Positions 28,156 through 41,685 of a stretch of DNA of 64,000 nucleotides are shown piece after piece (position 1 is the stretch's first letter; each line of letters opens with the position of its first letter). A model generated the notes under the pieces. That model had not been told where the DNA came from, did not search any database, and was given only the letters and a program-made list of their open reading frames with translations. The stretch is from contig CAZAYP010000005.1 in assembly GCA_964489425.1 (NCBI GenBank), positions 59,247-123,246 on the forward strand. The letters run 5' to 3'. A program made the translations under genes and the position numbers. This DNA comes from CAZAYP01 sp964489425 [NCBI: uncultured Verrucomicrobiota bacterium]. Its GTDB lineage: Bacteria; Verrucomicrobiota; Kiritimatiellia; RZYC01.

Positions 28156-28759
28156 ACGCCACCCGGGACGTGCCGGACATGGGGTCCACGTGTATGGTCA
28201 CGCGCTGGTTGCGGTCATCTTGCAGGGTTACGCTGAACTCGTCGCACATGCCGCTGGGAAAATAGTTCATCCAGTAGATGCCGTCCAGTTCCGCCGCCGG
28301 GCCGTCGCCGGCCTCGACTTCCACGACCCGCACCTCCGGCTCCAGGCCCCGGCGCAGGACGGATTCCACTCCGCCGGCGGGGGCGGCGGGCGCGTCCGCG
28401 CCGGGCACGGCGGCGCCGGGCAGCGTCTCGCTTCCGCGGTCGTCGAGGAACTTGCTGCGGGCATCCGCGCCGGCCGCGCTGCCCACGGTGACCACCTCGA
28501 TGTTGTTGGCGGCGGAGTCCAGCAGCAGCGCCGCCTGGGTCTGGCGCAGCACGGCCACGCTGCGCGCGTACTTGCTGGCCATGACGATGGTGCGGGCGGA
28601 GGTGCGCAGGCGCGCGCCGCGGTACGAGCGCACCAGCGAGGGCACGGCCACGCCCATGCTGATCAGCAGGATGACCACCACGAGCAGGATTTCGACCAGC
28701 GTGAACCCCGCCCGGGCCGCGTGGCGGCCGGGATTAGAAGTTGCCGGTACGGTTGGCAT
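28148..28759 (-). CDS. GspH-like minor pseudopilin
   Basis: A 203-residue prepilin-like protein. The leader ends at Gly18, followed by FTLVEILLVVVILLISMGVA with Glu at +5. The globular part (SLVRSYRGARLRTSARTIVM) fits GspH. A Pro/Ala-rich segment near residues 118-135 (PGAAVPGADAPAAPAGG) is probably an exposed loop. The ATG at 28759 lies inside the end of gspG (26-base overlap); no later in-frame Met precedes the pilin motif. Confidence 0.82.
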   Translation of the reverse strand: MPTVPATSNPGRHAARAGFTLVEILLVVVILLISMGVAVPSLVRSYRGARLRTSARTIVMASKYARSVAVLRQTQAALLLDSAANNIEVVTVGSAAGADARSKFLDDRGSETLPGAAVPGADAPAAPAGGVESVLRRGLEPEVRVVEVEAGDGPAAELDGIYWMNYFPSGMCDEFSVTLQDDRNQRVTIHVDPMSGTSRVAYE

Positions 28760-29174
28760 CGTTGCCGCCCGCCGCGCCGGTGCCGCTGGAGGGCGTGCCC
28801 CCGCCCTCTTTGATGCCGGAGGAGGTCACCGTATAGGTGTTGCCCTGGGCGCTGTAAATGAACTCGTTGCCCCACGGATCCTTGGGCAAGCCGTCGCGCA
28901 GGTAGGGGCCGCTCCAGTTGGCCTCGCCGGGGTTGTTGACCAGCCCCTGGAGCGTGGGAGGAAACTTGCCGGTATCCACTTCGTACGTATCGATGGCCAG
29001 CTTGATGGCCTTGATGCTGGCCATGGCGGAACTCTGGCGCGCCATTTCGGATTTGCCGGTGAACTTGGGGATGGCGATCGCCGCCAGGATGCCCAGGATG
29101 ACCACCACGAGCAGAATTTCGACCAGCGTGAACCCCGCCCGGCCGACCACGCGATATCCAACCTTGTTTTTCAT
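28734..29174 (-). CDS. gspG: Type II secretion major pseudopilin GspG
   Basis: Major pseudopilin of 146 residues. The leader ends at Gly14 and the mature N-terminus FTLVEILLVVVILGILAAIA is classic. The soluble part shows the GspG hallmarks IPKFTGKSEMARQSSAMASI, LQGLVNNP and LRDGLPKDPWGNEFIYS, the region of the calcium site. The C-terminus is extended by a Gly/Ser/Asn tail. I use the ATG at 29174, which has GGGAG upstream; an earlier in-frame ATG at 29213 would add 13 residues and has no ribosome site. Confidence 0.93.
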   Translation of the reverse strand: MKNKVGYRVVGRAGFTLVEILLVVVILGILAAIAIPKFTGKSEMARQSSAMASIKAIKLAIDTYEVDTGKFPPTLQGLVNNPGEANWSGPYLRDGLPKDPWGNEFIYSAQGNTYTVTSSGIKEGGGTPSSGTGAAGGNDANRTGNF

Positions 29175-29294
29175 TTCAAGACTCCCGTTGATCCATTGAA
29201 TAAATGCCTTCAAGCTTTATCGTACCCTTGGCCCGGCCGGCCGGAAAGCATTTTTTTGCGCGGCCGCGGCGGCGCAACGGCGATCCGCCGGGGT

Positions 29295-30665
29295 TTAGTT
29301 TTGCAGGCCGCTGGTGACCTCGAACACCGCCATCAGCATGCTGATGGCCACGAACCCGACCAAGCCGCCCACGACGACGATCAGCGCCGGCTCCATGAGC
29401 GTGGTCATGATCTTCACCGAGCGGTCCAGCTCGCCGTCGTAGCGCCGCGCGATATGCTCCAGGGCGCCGGGCATGTCGCCGGTTTCCTCGCCCATGCGCA
29501 GCATGTCGGTCAGCAGCGGCGGAAACACGCGGCTGGCGGCCAGGGGGCCGGAGATGGAGGAGCCATCGGTGACCCGGTCGCGCGCGCTGTGGATTTCCTC
29601 GGCGATCAGCGCGTTGCCCACGGTGTTTTCCACGATCGTGAGCGCCTGCAGGACCGGCACCCCGCTGGTCATCAGCGCGCCCAGGGTGCGCGCGAAGTGG
29701 GCAAACGCGTTGGCGGCAACAATGTTGCGCGCCACGGGCATGCGCAGCAGCAGGCCGTCCCACCAGCGGCGGCCCTCGCGGGTGTTGATCGCCCGCTTGA
29801 ACAGGAAAAACCCGCCGACCGCGGCCAGCGCCACGAGCCAGCCGTAGCGGGTCAGGCCCTTGCTCAGGCCGATCATGATGCGCGTGGGCAGCGGCATGGT
29901 GTTGCCCAGCTCGGCAAAGATCTGGGTGAATTTCGGCATGACAAATACCATGGCAAAGATCAACGTGCCGATGCCCAGGCAGATGATCACCGCCGGGTAA
30001 ATCAGGGCCATCATCACCTTCTCGCGCGCTTCCTGTACGCGCTCGTAATGGCGCTGCAGCCCCTGGAGGGTCTGGGTGATGGCGCCCGCGGCTTCGCCGG
30101 CGCGCACCATGCTGATGTAGAGCGTGGGGAACGTGCCCGGCCACTTGCTCAGCGCCTCGGACAAGCTGGCGCCCTGGATGATGTCGTCGCGCAGCGCAAC
30201 GACGACGACGTCCTGGGGCTTGTTGGTCTGGCGGCGCGCCAGGGCGTTCAGGGCCGTGCCCAGCTGCATGCCCGCGGCCAGCAGGTCGGCCAGCTCGCTG
30301 GTGAACAGCAGCATGTCGTGCATGCTCATGCGGACCCGCTTGCGGCCGAAGGACAGGATCGGCGCGGCCTTGGCCGGCTCGGGCCGGGCACCCTTCTTGT
30401 CCGGCTTCCGGGTCTCCGGGGGCGGGGGCTTTTTTTCCTTGTCCCGCTCGCGGGCCGGCGCGGGCGGCGGGGCTTCGTCCGGCTTTTTCGCGGCTTTGGC
30501 CGGGGCCGCCGGCGCGGCGGCGGGCGCGCGCGTTTCGGCCACGGAAATGGGCACGCCGCCCAGGCGCTCGATGTGCAGCAAGGCGTGGCGCCGGTCCGCG
30601 GCCTCGATCACGCCCTCGGTCTTCTGCCCCGTGGTGGAGCGGGCCACGTATTTGAATAACGCCAT
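29295..30665 (-). CDS. gspF: Type II secretion inner-membrane platform protein GspF
   Basis: Polytopic platform protein of 456 residues. The first 45 residues (FKYVARSTTGQKTEGVIEAA) are the usual GspF start. Then comes an unusual insertion of about 65 residues (about 46-110) rich in Pro, Ala and Lys. Two repeated T2SF domains follow: LLFTSELADLLAAGMQLGTA near 120 and FARTLGALMTSGVPVLQALT near 325, each ending in hydrophobic helices. It opens the minus-strand operon continuing into gspG, H, I and J. The ATPase GspE and the secretin are not in the window. Confidence 0.92.
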   Translation of the reverse strand: MALFKYVARSTTGQKTEGVIEAADRRHALLHIERLGGVPISVAETRAPAAAPAAPAKAAKKPDEAPPPAPARERDKEKKPPPPETRKPDKKGARPEPAKAAPILSFGRKRVRMSMHDMLLFTSELADLLAAGMQLGTALNALARRQTNKPQDVVVVALRDDIIQGASLSEALSKWPGTFPTLYISMVRAGEAAGAITQTLQGLQRHYERVQEAREKVMMALIYPAVIICLGIGTLIFAMVFVMPKFTQIFAELGNTMPLPTRIMIGLSKGLTRYGWLVALAAVGGFFLFKRAINTREGRRWWDGLLLRMPVARNIVAANAFAHFARTLGALMTSGVPVLQALTIVENTVGNALIAEEIHSARDRVTDGSSISGPLAASRVFPPLLTDMLRMGEETGDMPGALEHIARRYDGELDRSVKIMTTLMEPALIVVVGGLVGFVAISMLMAVFEVTSGLQN

Positions 30666-30787
30666 GTTAGCGCGCCTCGCACCCCGGCCCGGGTCCGCCA
30701 GCCATGGCCATGGTTATTAGAGGATTTGCTTTCATGAGCCGCATCATAGCAGCGCGGCGCGCAGGTGAAAAGCACTTCCGCGGGCGG

Positions 30788-33700
30788 TTACTCCATCAGC
30801 AGGTTCAGCCACCCGACGGATCCGCGCGCGGGGGTTGGCGTGGGCGTGGGGGTCGGGACCGGCGTGGCCGGCGGCCAGGGGATGGGAGTGAACACCGGCA
30901 CCACGCCGGGTTGGTCGGGCTGGACCGCGCGCCAGTTGACGGGATCGTTGCCGTACTCCGTGGGCTGGATGCGCTCCAGCGCGGCCCCGCTGCCCGCGGC
31001 CTCGACTGGCCACGGGGCCTGGTTGGCATATTGCACGCGATCCACCACGATCCGCGCCACGCCCTGGTCGTCGGGGGTGTCCGGCTTGGTCAACGTGAGG
31101 GTTTCGCCGGCCGCAGCCAGGCCGCCGCTGAATGAGTAAATGGGCACGTTGGTCGGCACGGCAAACTGTGTGCGGAACTCGGCGGGAGCGATGGTGTCGC
31201 GCACAAGCAGAACCGCCTGCATGGGCAAGAGCGCCAGCTGGCCGTCAAAAGCGAACCCCACGCCGTCGACCTGCCACGTGTTGGTGCTGTTGTAGAGCGC
31301 GATGTTGGTGGCCGTAATGTTCACCAGCTCGACGTACTCGTGCTTGTTGGTCGGCGGGTCGTACATGATCTTGCTCAGGACCACCGGGCCGACCCGCGGC
31401 GGCGAGTTGATCCCGCCCAGGGTGTTGGTGGCCTGGGCCGGGAACTGCTCCGTGCCCATGCTGTTGACGTGGCGGCCAAAGCTGACCCCGTTGTCCGCGC
31501 CCGCGAACTCGAGGCCGTGACCGTAGCGCAGGTCGGGCGAGAAAAGCCAGGCGCCGTCGCCGTGCGAATTGAGCGCAAACGCGTTGCCGAAACACTCGGG
31601 CGGGATGCTGCTGGTGCTGCCGGCATTTTCATAAAATACCGCGTACCCGCCAGCGGGCAACTCCTGCGGCAGGATGGCGTATTTCTGGGGCTGGGCCACG
31701 TCATCCGAGAGCCACCACCCGCCCAGGCTCACGGCCGCCGCGGTGGGATTGAAGATCTCGATGGCGTCCACCTGCGGCGGATCCGTATGCGTGAGCGCCT
31801 CGTTCACCAGCAGGCCGGGCAGCGGCGCCGGGTCCGGGTCGTCGTGGCCGGGCGATCCGTTGATTGCGGTGGAGACCCGCCAGTACGCCTGGGCGCCGGG
31901 GTCTCCGCTCGGGACTGCGTTGGTGGGCACCAGCGAGTACCCCAGCCCGTTGGGGGCAGGGTACCAGCCGGATTGGTACACAAAGGAAAACACGGGCTGG
32001 CCCGCGGGGTCCGCCAGCGTGAGCCGCTCGCCCTCGTTGGCCAGCTTGCCGCTGTACTGGGCCGCCACCACCACGCCGTTGGTGTTGTAGCGGGCGGCAA
32101 ACGCCGCGCGGTTGCGCACCAGCACGATGATCCCGGCGGGGGACACGTCAAGGTTGGGCAGCGTGCAGGTGATGCCGTTGGTAAAGGCCATGTAAGCGAC
32201 GTTGATGGTGTTCGTGCCGGTGTTCTTGAGCTCGAGGAACTCGTATTCCTGGCTGTCGTACGGGCTGCCCGCCACCGCCGGCGGGTTATACATCAGCTCG
32301 GTAATTTTCAGCGTGGCCCCGATGTCCGTCAGGTACAGCGCCTCGTTCATGGGGCTCCACTCGCCGGCATCGAGCACGCGGGCCTTGAGGTCCAGGGCGC
32401 GGTTGATCACGATCGGGTTGGTGTAGACCTGGCCCGCGGGGACGCCGCCGACCGACCGGGGATCCGTGCCGTCCAAGGAATAGTAGATCGTGCCGCCCGC
32501 GGCCGGGTTGGAGATGGCGACCTCGGAGCGGTAGGGCACAATGCCGGCGGTCCGGCTGAACTGCGGCGCCGGGGTGGCCGGCCACAACCCCTGCTCGATG
32601 AACTGGCGGAACACCACGGCGCGGCGCTGGGGAATCCAGAGGTTCGTAATCTCGGTCGTGTAGTTCCCGAAATACGCGGCCACGGTGTCGCGGAGTTCGG
32701 TTTCAAACGCCATTGCGTGCTGGGCGATGCTGGCGTCGGCGAGGGGTCCGGCGTTGAAAAACTGGCGCTGGATGCGGTCGGCAAAGAACAGGCGGAACTC
32801 GGGGTTGTTGGTCAGGGCGCGGTACATGTTGGCCAGCGGCGTCTGTTCGCCGTTGAGTCCCTTGCCGCCGCCGGGCAGCCACGAGGGGTACTGCAGGAAG
32901 TTGTTGCCGTTGGTGCGGGCGGGGTTGAAACACTGCTCGGCGTCCCACACGTAAAAGCGGAACAGGCCGTTGGTGGTGCGCGCGCGGGCGGCCACCCAGT
33001 TGTTGTTCGGCCAGTCCGGGTTGCATCCGTATATTTCGACCAGCAGGTAGTCCACGAAGTTGGTCAGGTCCAGCCAGCGCGCGGCGGCCAGGTAGTTGCT
33101 GGCCACGGTCAGGTCCTGGTTGGTGATGAAATGCTGCATGGACAACCAGGCCACGGTGTCGCCCTCGGACGCCTCGTCGAACACCTTGATCACGTCCCAG
33201 TCGTCCGCGCTGGCGTAGGCCTTACGGAAAAATTCGTTGCGGTAGCGCTCGACGAGATTGTAATAGCCCCGGTACTGGGCGTTGACGAACAGGTTCAGGA
33301 ACTGGCCGAGGCTGCCAGCCTGGCCGCCCGCGCACTGCAGGCGCCGGGCCAGCTCGTCGCGGTAGAATGGCGCGCGCCAGTCGTTGTGGCCCGCGCGCAG
33401 GCGCAGGCTGTCGTACTCCGCGACCGGGGATCCGGCAAACAGCGGCGCATCCAGCGACTTGGCGCCATAATCGCTGCGGAAGTAAAGGTTGTAGGAATAC
33501 TTGGACTGCGGGCCGTTGGTCCAGGGCCCGGGCTTGGTCACGGACCGCACATAGTCGCCCCCGCCAAACCGCAGGCCGCAATCCAGGCTTGCGACCACCG
33601 TGTTGGAGGCCGACAGCACGCCCAGCGCCACGGGCCGTTCGTACGGGGCGCCGGACTTCATCGGCATGTTGTAGTCGTTGATGTTGGTGGCATACCAGGT

Positions 33701-35734
33701 GGCGTTGTACGGATTGGGCACGGCGGTGTAAGCGCCGCCGCAGATGGCCGCCACGCCCTGGGTCCCGGCCAGGGCGCGGGTCTCGTCGCCGGCCAGCAGC
33801 GCGGCCGGCAACTGGCGCAGGACCGCCGGCTGGCCGATCAGGTACGTGGCCGAGGCAATATCCGAGGCCAGTTCGTTGGTGTGAAACGCGCGGGCGCGCA
33901 GGACGGCGCTGGTCGTAAGCAGCAGCGGCGTGCTGTACACCAACCCGCGCTGCTCATCCGGATCGCTCCCGTCCAGCGTGTAGCGGATCGCGGCCACGCG
34001 GCCGGCGCGGTTGGAAAGGGTCACGGTCAACGGCGCATCATGGAACCCCTGCGCTGGATAAAATCGCGGCGCGGCCAGCAGGTTGGTATACGCGATCCCG
34101 GCATTTGCCGCGCCCGGCGTGGGGGTCTCGAAATATCGGCCGCTACCGGCCGCATCGTCCCAGCCATACGAATGAAAAAAGGCCTGGCCGGGATATACCA
34201 GGCTGGACATGAGCTGGGTCTGCCCGTTGTACAGGCCGAGAAACTGGCCTTCCCGGGCCAGCTTGAAATTCGTGTGCAGGTACGCCCCGGCGTTGGTCGG
34301 CGCGCGATCAAAGCCCGAGCAGAACACGAGCTGGTACGCGCCCCCGGCCACGGCCACGTCCGGGAACAGCCACTTGCGCGGCCGGGCCGCGTTATCGGTG
34401 ATCGACCACCCGCGCAGCGCCACGGGCGCGGCGCTGGTATTGACGATTTCCACCCAATCGTAGAAACCCGGCGCGCGGATCCGCGGCTGCGGCTCCTGCG
34501 ACCCGGGCCAGAACGACCAATCGGCCGCGTGCGCCGCCAGGCGCGCGCCACCCGCGCCGCTGACCGCCAGGTCCGCCACCAGGGCCAGCGCGCTGCCCCA
34601 ACGATCGGCCACGTGCACCTGGACCGCCAGCACGTTGGTGCCGGCGACCAGCAGGTCCCGCGCCGGCGCGCACACGATGGATTCCGGAACGCCGGCCGGG
34701 TGCGCGGACTCTGCGGCGCGGTTATGCGCCATCAGCTCGCCGGGCACGCCCAGGTTGCGGCGGGCCAGTTCCTGCCCATTGAGGTACGCGACGAACCCGT
34801 CGCAGTAATCCACGGCCAGGACCAGCGGGTTGGTCGCGGCCGCGGTTGCCGGGGAAGCCATGAACACCTGTCGCAGGTACATCGAGTAGTTCAGGCCGTA
34901 GACCAGGTCGTGGACATCCGTGCGGGCATCCGCCTGCCCATAGCCGATGCCGCCCGGGCCCACGGCCCAGCGGGCATCGTCAAAAGCGGCGGTGGTCCAA
35001 GCCAGGTTGGTCGGCTGGCGGCCGGGCAGCAGCGCCGGGTCCATGGGGCCGCCGGACGGCTCGAAATCGCCCACCGCATAGGGCCAGTCCTCGTTCTGGC
35101 TGACCAGCATCCGCCCGGCGGGCCCGGTGAGCGCCAGGTCGGGCGCCAGCCAGTACGCCTCGTCGTTGATGAGCGTGTTGTGGCCCTGGATGGCCAGCAC
35201 GTTGCTGCCGCTGCGCAGAACGTTGGACGCCGCGCCCAGCGTAAAGGTCTCCGGCGCCAGGTTGGTCCACAGGTTGAATGCCGGCTGGTTGTAATAGACG
35301 AAGCCGCCCGGCGCGCCCAGGTTGCGCCGCGCCACCTCGACGCCGTTCAGGTACGCCACGAACCCGCCATCGAAATCCATGGCCAGCTGGACGGCGTCCG
35401 CCAGGGCCGCTTCCCCGGCGGTCACCGTGAACTCGCGGCGCAGGTACAGCGAGAAGGCCCGTGCATACATCACCTCGCTCAAGTCCGTGCCGAGCCCGGC
35501 GTGGTTGTAGCCCAGCGGGCCAGGGCCCGCGGCCCAGGCCGTAGGGGAAAAGTCCGGGGCATACCACGCCGGCCCGATGCCCAGGCGCGCCGTCCCGTTG
35601 GCGTCCCACCGCAGCCGGCGCTCCGACTGCGCCGCGCCCACCTCGTTCAGCCGCAGGTCTCCGCCCCACGCCGCGCCCAGCCCCAACGGCAACGCCATGA
35701 TGCAGAACCCCATCGCCCGCCATTTAATTTGCAT
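30788..35734 (-). CDS. Giant exported CotH-kinase / lamin-tail-domain protein
   Basis: A 1648-residue secreted protein. A signal peptide (about 1-24) is followed by two jelly-roll-like repeats, each with a DFDGGFVAYLNG- or DYCDGFVAYLNG-type motif, and a lamin-tail domain (about 420-540). A chitobiase-C-like segment follows (IRYTLDGSDP, about 560-635), then a CotH-kinase-like domain (about 690-1060; YDSLRLRAGHNDW, LVERYRNEFF, YVWDAEQCFN), a second such segment (IYYSLDGTDP, about 1065-1145) and three further lamin-tail domains to about 1560. The C-terminus has a PTPTPTPTP linker. CotH proteins elsewhere are atypical kinases of spore-coat or surface proteins; here a cell-surface role is likely but unproved. 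No PEP-CTERM signal is present. Confidence 0.85.
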   Translation of the reverse strand: MQIKWRAMGFCIMALPLGLGAAWGGDLRLNEVGAAQSERRLRWDANGTARLGIGPAWYAPDFSPTAWAAGPGPLGYNHAGLGTDLSEVMYARAFSLYLRREFTVTAGEAALADAVQLAMDFDGGFVAYLNGVEVARRNLGAPGGFVYYNQPAFNLWTNLAPETFTLGAASNVLRSGSNVLAIQGHNTLINDEAYWLAPDLALTGPAGRMLVSQNEDWPYAVGDFEPSGGPMDPALLPGRQPTNLAWTTAAFDDARWAVGPGGIGYGQADARTDVHDLVYGLNYSMYLRQVFMASPATAAATNPLVLAVDYCDGFVAYLNGQELARRNLGVPGELMAHNRAAESAHPAGVPESIVCAPARDLLVAGTNVLAVQVHVADRWGSALALVADLAVSGAGGARLAAHAADWSFWPGSQEPQPRIRAPGFYDWVEIVNTSAAPVALRGWSITDNAARPRKWLFPDVAVAGGAYQLVFCSGFDRAPTNAGAYLHTNFKLAREGQFLGLYNGQTQLMSSLVYPGQAFFHSYGWDDAAGSGRYFETPTPGAANAGIAYTNLLAAPRFYPAQGFHDAPLTVTLSNRAGRVAAIRYTLDGSDPDEQRGLVYSTPLLLTTSAVLRARAFHTNELASDIASATYLIGQPAVLRQLPAALLAGDETRALAGTQGVAAICGGAYTAVPNPYNATWYATNINDYNMPMKSGAPYERPVALGVLSASNTVVASLDCGLRFGGGDYVRSVTKPGPWTNGPQSKYSYNLYFRSDYGAKSLDAPLFAGSPVAEYDSLRLRAGHNDWRAPFYRDELARRLQCAGGQAGSLGQFLNLFVNAQYRGYYNLVERYRNEFFRKAYASADDWDVIKVFDEASEGDTVAWLSMQHFITNQDLTVASNYLAAARWLDLTNFVDYLLVEIYGCNPDWPNNNWVAARARTTNGLFRFYVWDAEQCFNPARTNGNNFLQYPSWLPGGGKGLNGEQTPLANMYRALTNNPEFRLFFADRIQRQFFNAGPLADASIAQHAMAFETELRDTVAAYFGNYTTEITNLWIPQRRAVVFRQFIEQGLWPATPAPQFSRTAGIVPYRSEVAISNPAAGGTIYYSLDGTDPRSVGGVPAGQVYTNPIVINRALDLKARVLDAGEWSPMNEALYLTDIGATLKITELMYNPPAVAGSPYDSQEYEFLELKNTGTNTINVAYMAFTNGITCTLPNLDVSPAGIIVLVRNRAAFAARYNTNGVVVAAQYSGKLANEGERLTLADPAGQPVFSFVYQSGWYPAPNGLGYSLVPTNAVPSGDPGAQAYWRVSTAINGSPGHDDPDPAPLPGLLVNEALTHTDPPQVDAIEIFNPTAAAVSLGGWWLSDDVAQPQKYAILPQELPAGGYAVFYENAGSTSSIPPECFGNAFALNSHGDGAWLFSPDLRYGHGLEFAGADNGVSFGRHVNSMGTEQFPAQATNTLGGINSPPRVGPVVLSKIMYDPPTNKHEYVELVNITATNIALYNSTNTWQVDGVGFAFDGQLALLPMQAVLLVRDTIAPAEFRTQFAVPTNVPIYSFSGGLAAAGETLTLTKPDTPDDQGVARIVVDRVQYANQAPWPVEAAGSGAALERIQPTEYGNDPVNWRAVQPDQPGVVPVFTPIPWPPATPVPTPTPTPTPARGSVGWLNLLME

Positions 35735-35814
35735 TGGACACCTTTTGTAACAGAACGGTCGTTGTGGCCTGGAAGAAGGCGCTCAAAGAATCATGGCGGC
35801 GCCGGCGCCAAAAC

Positions 35815-35843
35815 AACGGGGAGGGCCCGATGCCCTCCCCGTT
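35815..35843 (-). terminator. Intrinsic terminator after nifJ
   Basis: A perfect 12-bp stem (AACGGGGAGGGC at 35815-35826 with GCCCTCCCCGTT at 35832-35843), a five-base loop, and GTTTTGG following on the minus strand. It lies about 28 bases past the nifJ stop. It is the strongest terminator-like hairpin I found. Confidence 0.75.
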
Positions 35844-35870
35844 GCGGCTCAAGCCTCCACAAGGGCTGGT

Positions 35871-39410
<3,540 letters not shown>

Positions 39411-39512
39411 GTTGTTCTCCTTGGTTGGATGGGCTACAAATGATCCCCTTGTACCATATCTACGCGCCGTTGCAAGCATGCGCCGGGAAGATTTGCGGGC
39501 GCGCGCTCCCCC

Positions 39513-40458
39513 TTGCCAAGGCACTCCGGGGCGGACCGCGGGGCGGAGCCCCGCGCCACGCAGAACAACTATCCCGCTCTATTAAGGACTAGGCGTCCAG
39601 CGGGATGAATTCTTCGGCCCGGGCAGGCTTCCCGGCCGCGGGCAGGGCCGGGCGCCGCCCGCCCGGCGTCCGGGTCGCGGCCGAGGCCTTCTTCCGCGCT
39701 GCCGCCGAGGCCGCCATGGCGCCGGCATAGGCGCTGGTGGAGCCGCCGACCAGGGTCATGAGCTGCTCGACCATGACGTTCAGCTCCATGGCCTGCGACG
39801 ACAGTTCTTCCGACGCGCTGGCCGACTCCTCGGAGTTGGCGGCGTTCTGCTGCACCACCTTGTCCATCTCCGCCACCGCCGTGTTGACTTGCTCCACGCC
39901 CTTGGCCTGGTCTTTCGAGGCGGCCGCGATTTCGGAAACCAGGATGGCGACTTTGCCTGCGCTCTCCTGGATGGCCGTCAACGCCTTGGCTACCTCGTTG
40001 TTCACCGCCACGCCGGCCTCCGCGTTCTTCTGCGCGCCTTCGATCAAATCCGCGGTGTTCCTGGCCGCCTCGGCGCTGCGCCGGGCGAGGTTGCGCACCT
40101 CTTCGGCCACCACCGCGAATCCCTTGCCGGCTTCGCCCGCGCGCGCCGCTTCGACCGCGGCATTCAGGGCCAGCAGGTTGGTCTGGAAGGCGATTTCGTC
40201 GATGGTCTTGATGATCTTCGCGGTGTCGGTGGCCGAGGTCTTGATCTTCTCGATCGCCTCGGACATGCGTTTCATGGAGCCCACCCCGCCGCCCACCGTA
40301 GTCTTGGCCTCTTTCATCAGGGCATCGGCCTTGGTGGCGTTTTCGGCGTTCTGGCGGGTCATGGACGCGATCTCTTCGAGGGACGCGGACGTTTCTTCCA
40401 GGCCGGACGCCTGCTCGTTGGCCCCCTGGGCCAGCGACTGGCTGGCGCCGGACACCTG
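39513..40458. repeat. 946-nt direct repeat, copy 1
   Basis: Identical by eye to 44752-45697 at a constant offset of 5239. It covers residues 401-689 of the first chemoreceptor, its stop codon and 76 nt beyond. The first mismatch on the right is T40459 against C45698; the left edge lies in a pyrimidine tract. Confidence 0.9.
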
Positions 40459-41658
40459 TTGCGATGCGGCGGTCACCTGCTCGGACCCGCTGGACAGTCC
40501 CTGGATGATGCGGTTGAGCGCGCGGCTGATGGAGGAACTTAGAAAAATTCCGAAGGCGAGCGCCAGGAGAAATCCGATGATCATGCCGGTCGCCGAGGCC
40601 CATTTAGCCGTGGCGGCGTTTCGCTCGGCGACCTTCGCGGCGGCCGTTGCACCCGCATTGTTGATGGCAACGACCTGCGTGAGAAAATCTTCAGCTTTTT
40701 TAAAGGTCACGGCGTTTTTCACCAAGGCCTGATCGGTCATTTTCTTGTATAATTCTTCGCCCTTGTTCCGGGCTTCGATGGTCGTATCGAATTCCTTGCT
40801 GAGCTTCACGTAGGATTCATGATCGCTTTTCCAAGCGTTCCAAGCGGGGACAAACTCTCTCCAGAGCGCCGCTTCTTCTTTGGTTTGTTCCAGCGGCTCA
40901 TAAATTTTCCACGCCGCGGCGACCCGTTGCCAGGCGGCAGCCATCCGTTCGTATTGTTCCAAGCGCGTTTTCATATCTATGCTGATATTCATCAAGGCAT
41001 TTTCGGAGCTGTCAATCGCGGTCTGCGCCTCGCTGATGGTGAGCAAGGATTGGACGGTGAGGAAGGCCGTTTTGTTAAACGCCTGTTCATCGGTGGTGGT
41101 CGCGGCGGTATCCGCATACAAGCTCACAATACTGTCAAGGAGCGTCTCTGCTTTGGTAAAGCTGGCGCCATTGACTTCCAAGCCCTGCCTGGTCATTTTT
41201 GCAAAAAAGTCAGCCGATGTATTCTGGGCTTCCACCGTGGCATCGTAGTCCCGGCTTAGCTGGAGAAAGGTCTGATCATCCTGGATCCAAGCCGCCCACG
41301 CCGGAACGAATTCTTTCCAGACCCGGGCTTCCTCAGCGGTCTGCTCCAGCGGTTCGTAGACGTTGCGCGCTTCCGCCGCCGCGGCGAATTTATCCTCTAT
41401 TCGCTTATATGTATCCTTCCGATCCTGCAAGGTGATCTCGCGGCTGAGAAGCGCATTCTCAGCGCTGTCCACGGCGGTCTGGGCTTCGCTCATCACGAGC
41501 AGGCTTTCAATTCCGGGCAAGATGACCTCGCCGACGGTGTGCAAATTCCCGGCCAGTTTGGACACCCCCCAGTAACCCACGGTGCCAACGATCAATGTGA
41601 CCACCGCCACCGTTACAAATCCGCCGATCAGCTTTGTGCTCAACTTCATGTTCGCCAT
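39589..41658 (-). CDS. Methyl-accepting chemotaxis protein with tandem helical sensor modules
   Basis: Inner-membrane chemoreceptor of 689 residues. TM1 is about 8-28. The periplasmic sensor is a tandem duplication: [20 protein letters not shown] (51-70) and [20 protein letters not shown] (203-222), each leading to YEPLEQT and an EFVPAW segment, suggesting a bimodular helical bundle. TM2 is about 355-375. The cytoplasmic signalling hairpin carries [20 protein letters not shown] and the tip [20 protein letters not shown]. The C-terminal tail (EEFIPLDA) lacks the NWETF-type pentapeptide. It follows cheW by 27 bases and ends the kinase operon. Its last 289 residues are identical to those of the receptor at 44828-46792. 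Confidence 0.93.
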   Translation of the reverse strand: MANMKLSTKLIGGFVTVAVVTLIVGTVGYWGVSKLAGNLHTVGEVILPGIESLLVMSEAQTAVDSAENALLSREITLQDRKDTYKRIEDKFAAAAEARNVYEPLEQTAEEARVWKEFVPAWAAWIQDDQTFLQLSRDYDATVEAQNTSADFFAKMTRQGLEVNGASFTKAETLLDSIVSLYADTAATTTDEQAFNKTAFLTVQSLLTISEAQTAIDSSENALMNISIDMKTRLEQYERMAAAWQRVAAAWKIYEPLEQTKEEAALWREFVPAWNAWKSDHESYVKLSKEFDTTIEARNKGEELYKKMTDQALVKNAVTFKKAEDFLTQVVAINNAGATAAAKVAERNAATAKWASATGMIIGFLLALAFGIFLSSSISRALNRIIQGLSSGSEQVTAASQQVSGASQSLAQGANEQASGLEETSASLEEIASMTRQNAENATKADALMKEAKTTVGGGVGSMKRMSEAIEKIKTSATDTAKIIKTIDEIAFQTNLLALNAAVEAARAGEAGKGFAVVAEEVRNLARRSAEAARNTADLIEGAQKNAEAGVAVNNEVAKALTAIQESAGKVAILVSEIAAASKDQAKGVEQVNTAVAEMDKVVQQNAANSEESASASEELSSQAMELNVMVEQLMTLVGGSTSAYAGAMAASAAARKKASAATRTPGGRRPALPAAGKPARAEEFIPLDA

Positions 41659-41685
41659 GTTCGTTCTCCTTTTTGTTTCCCTTGC

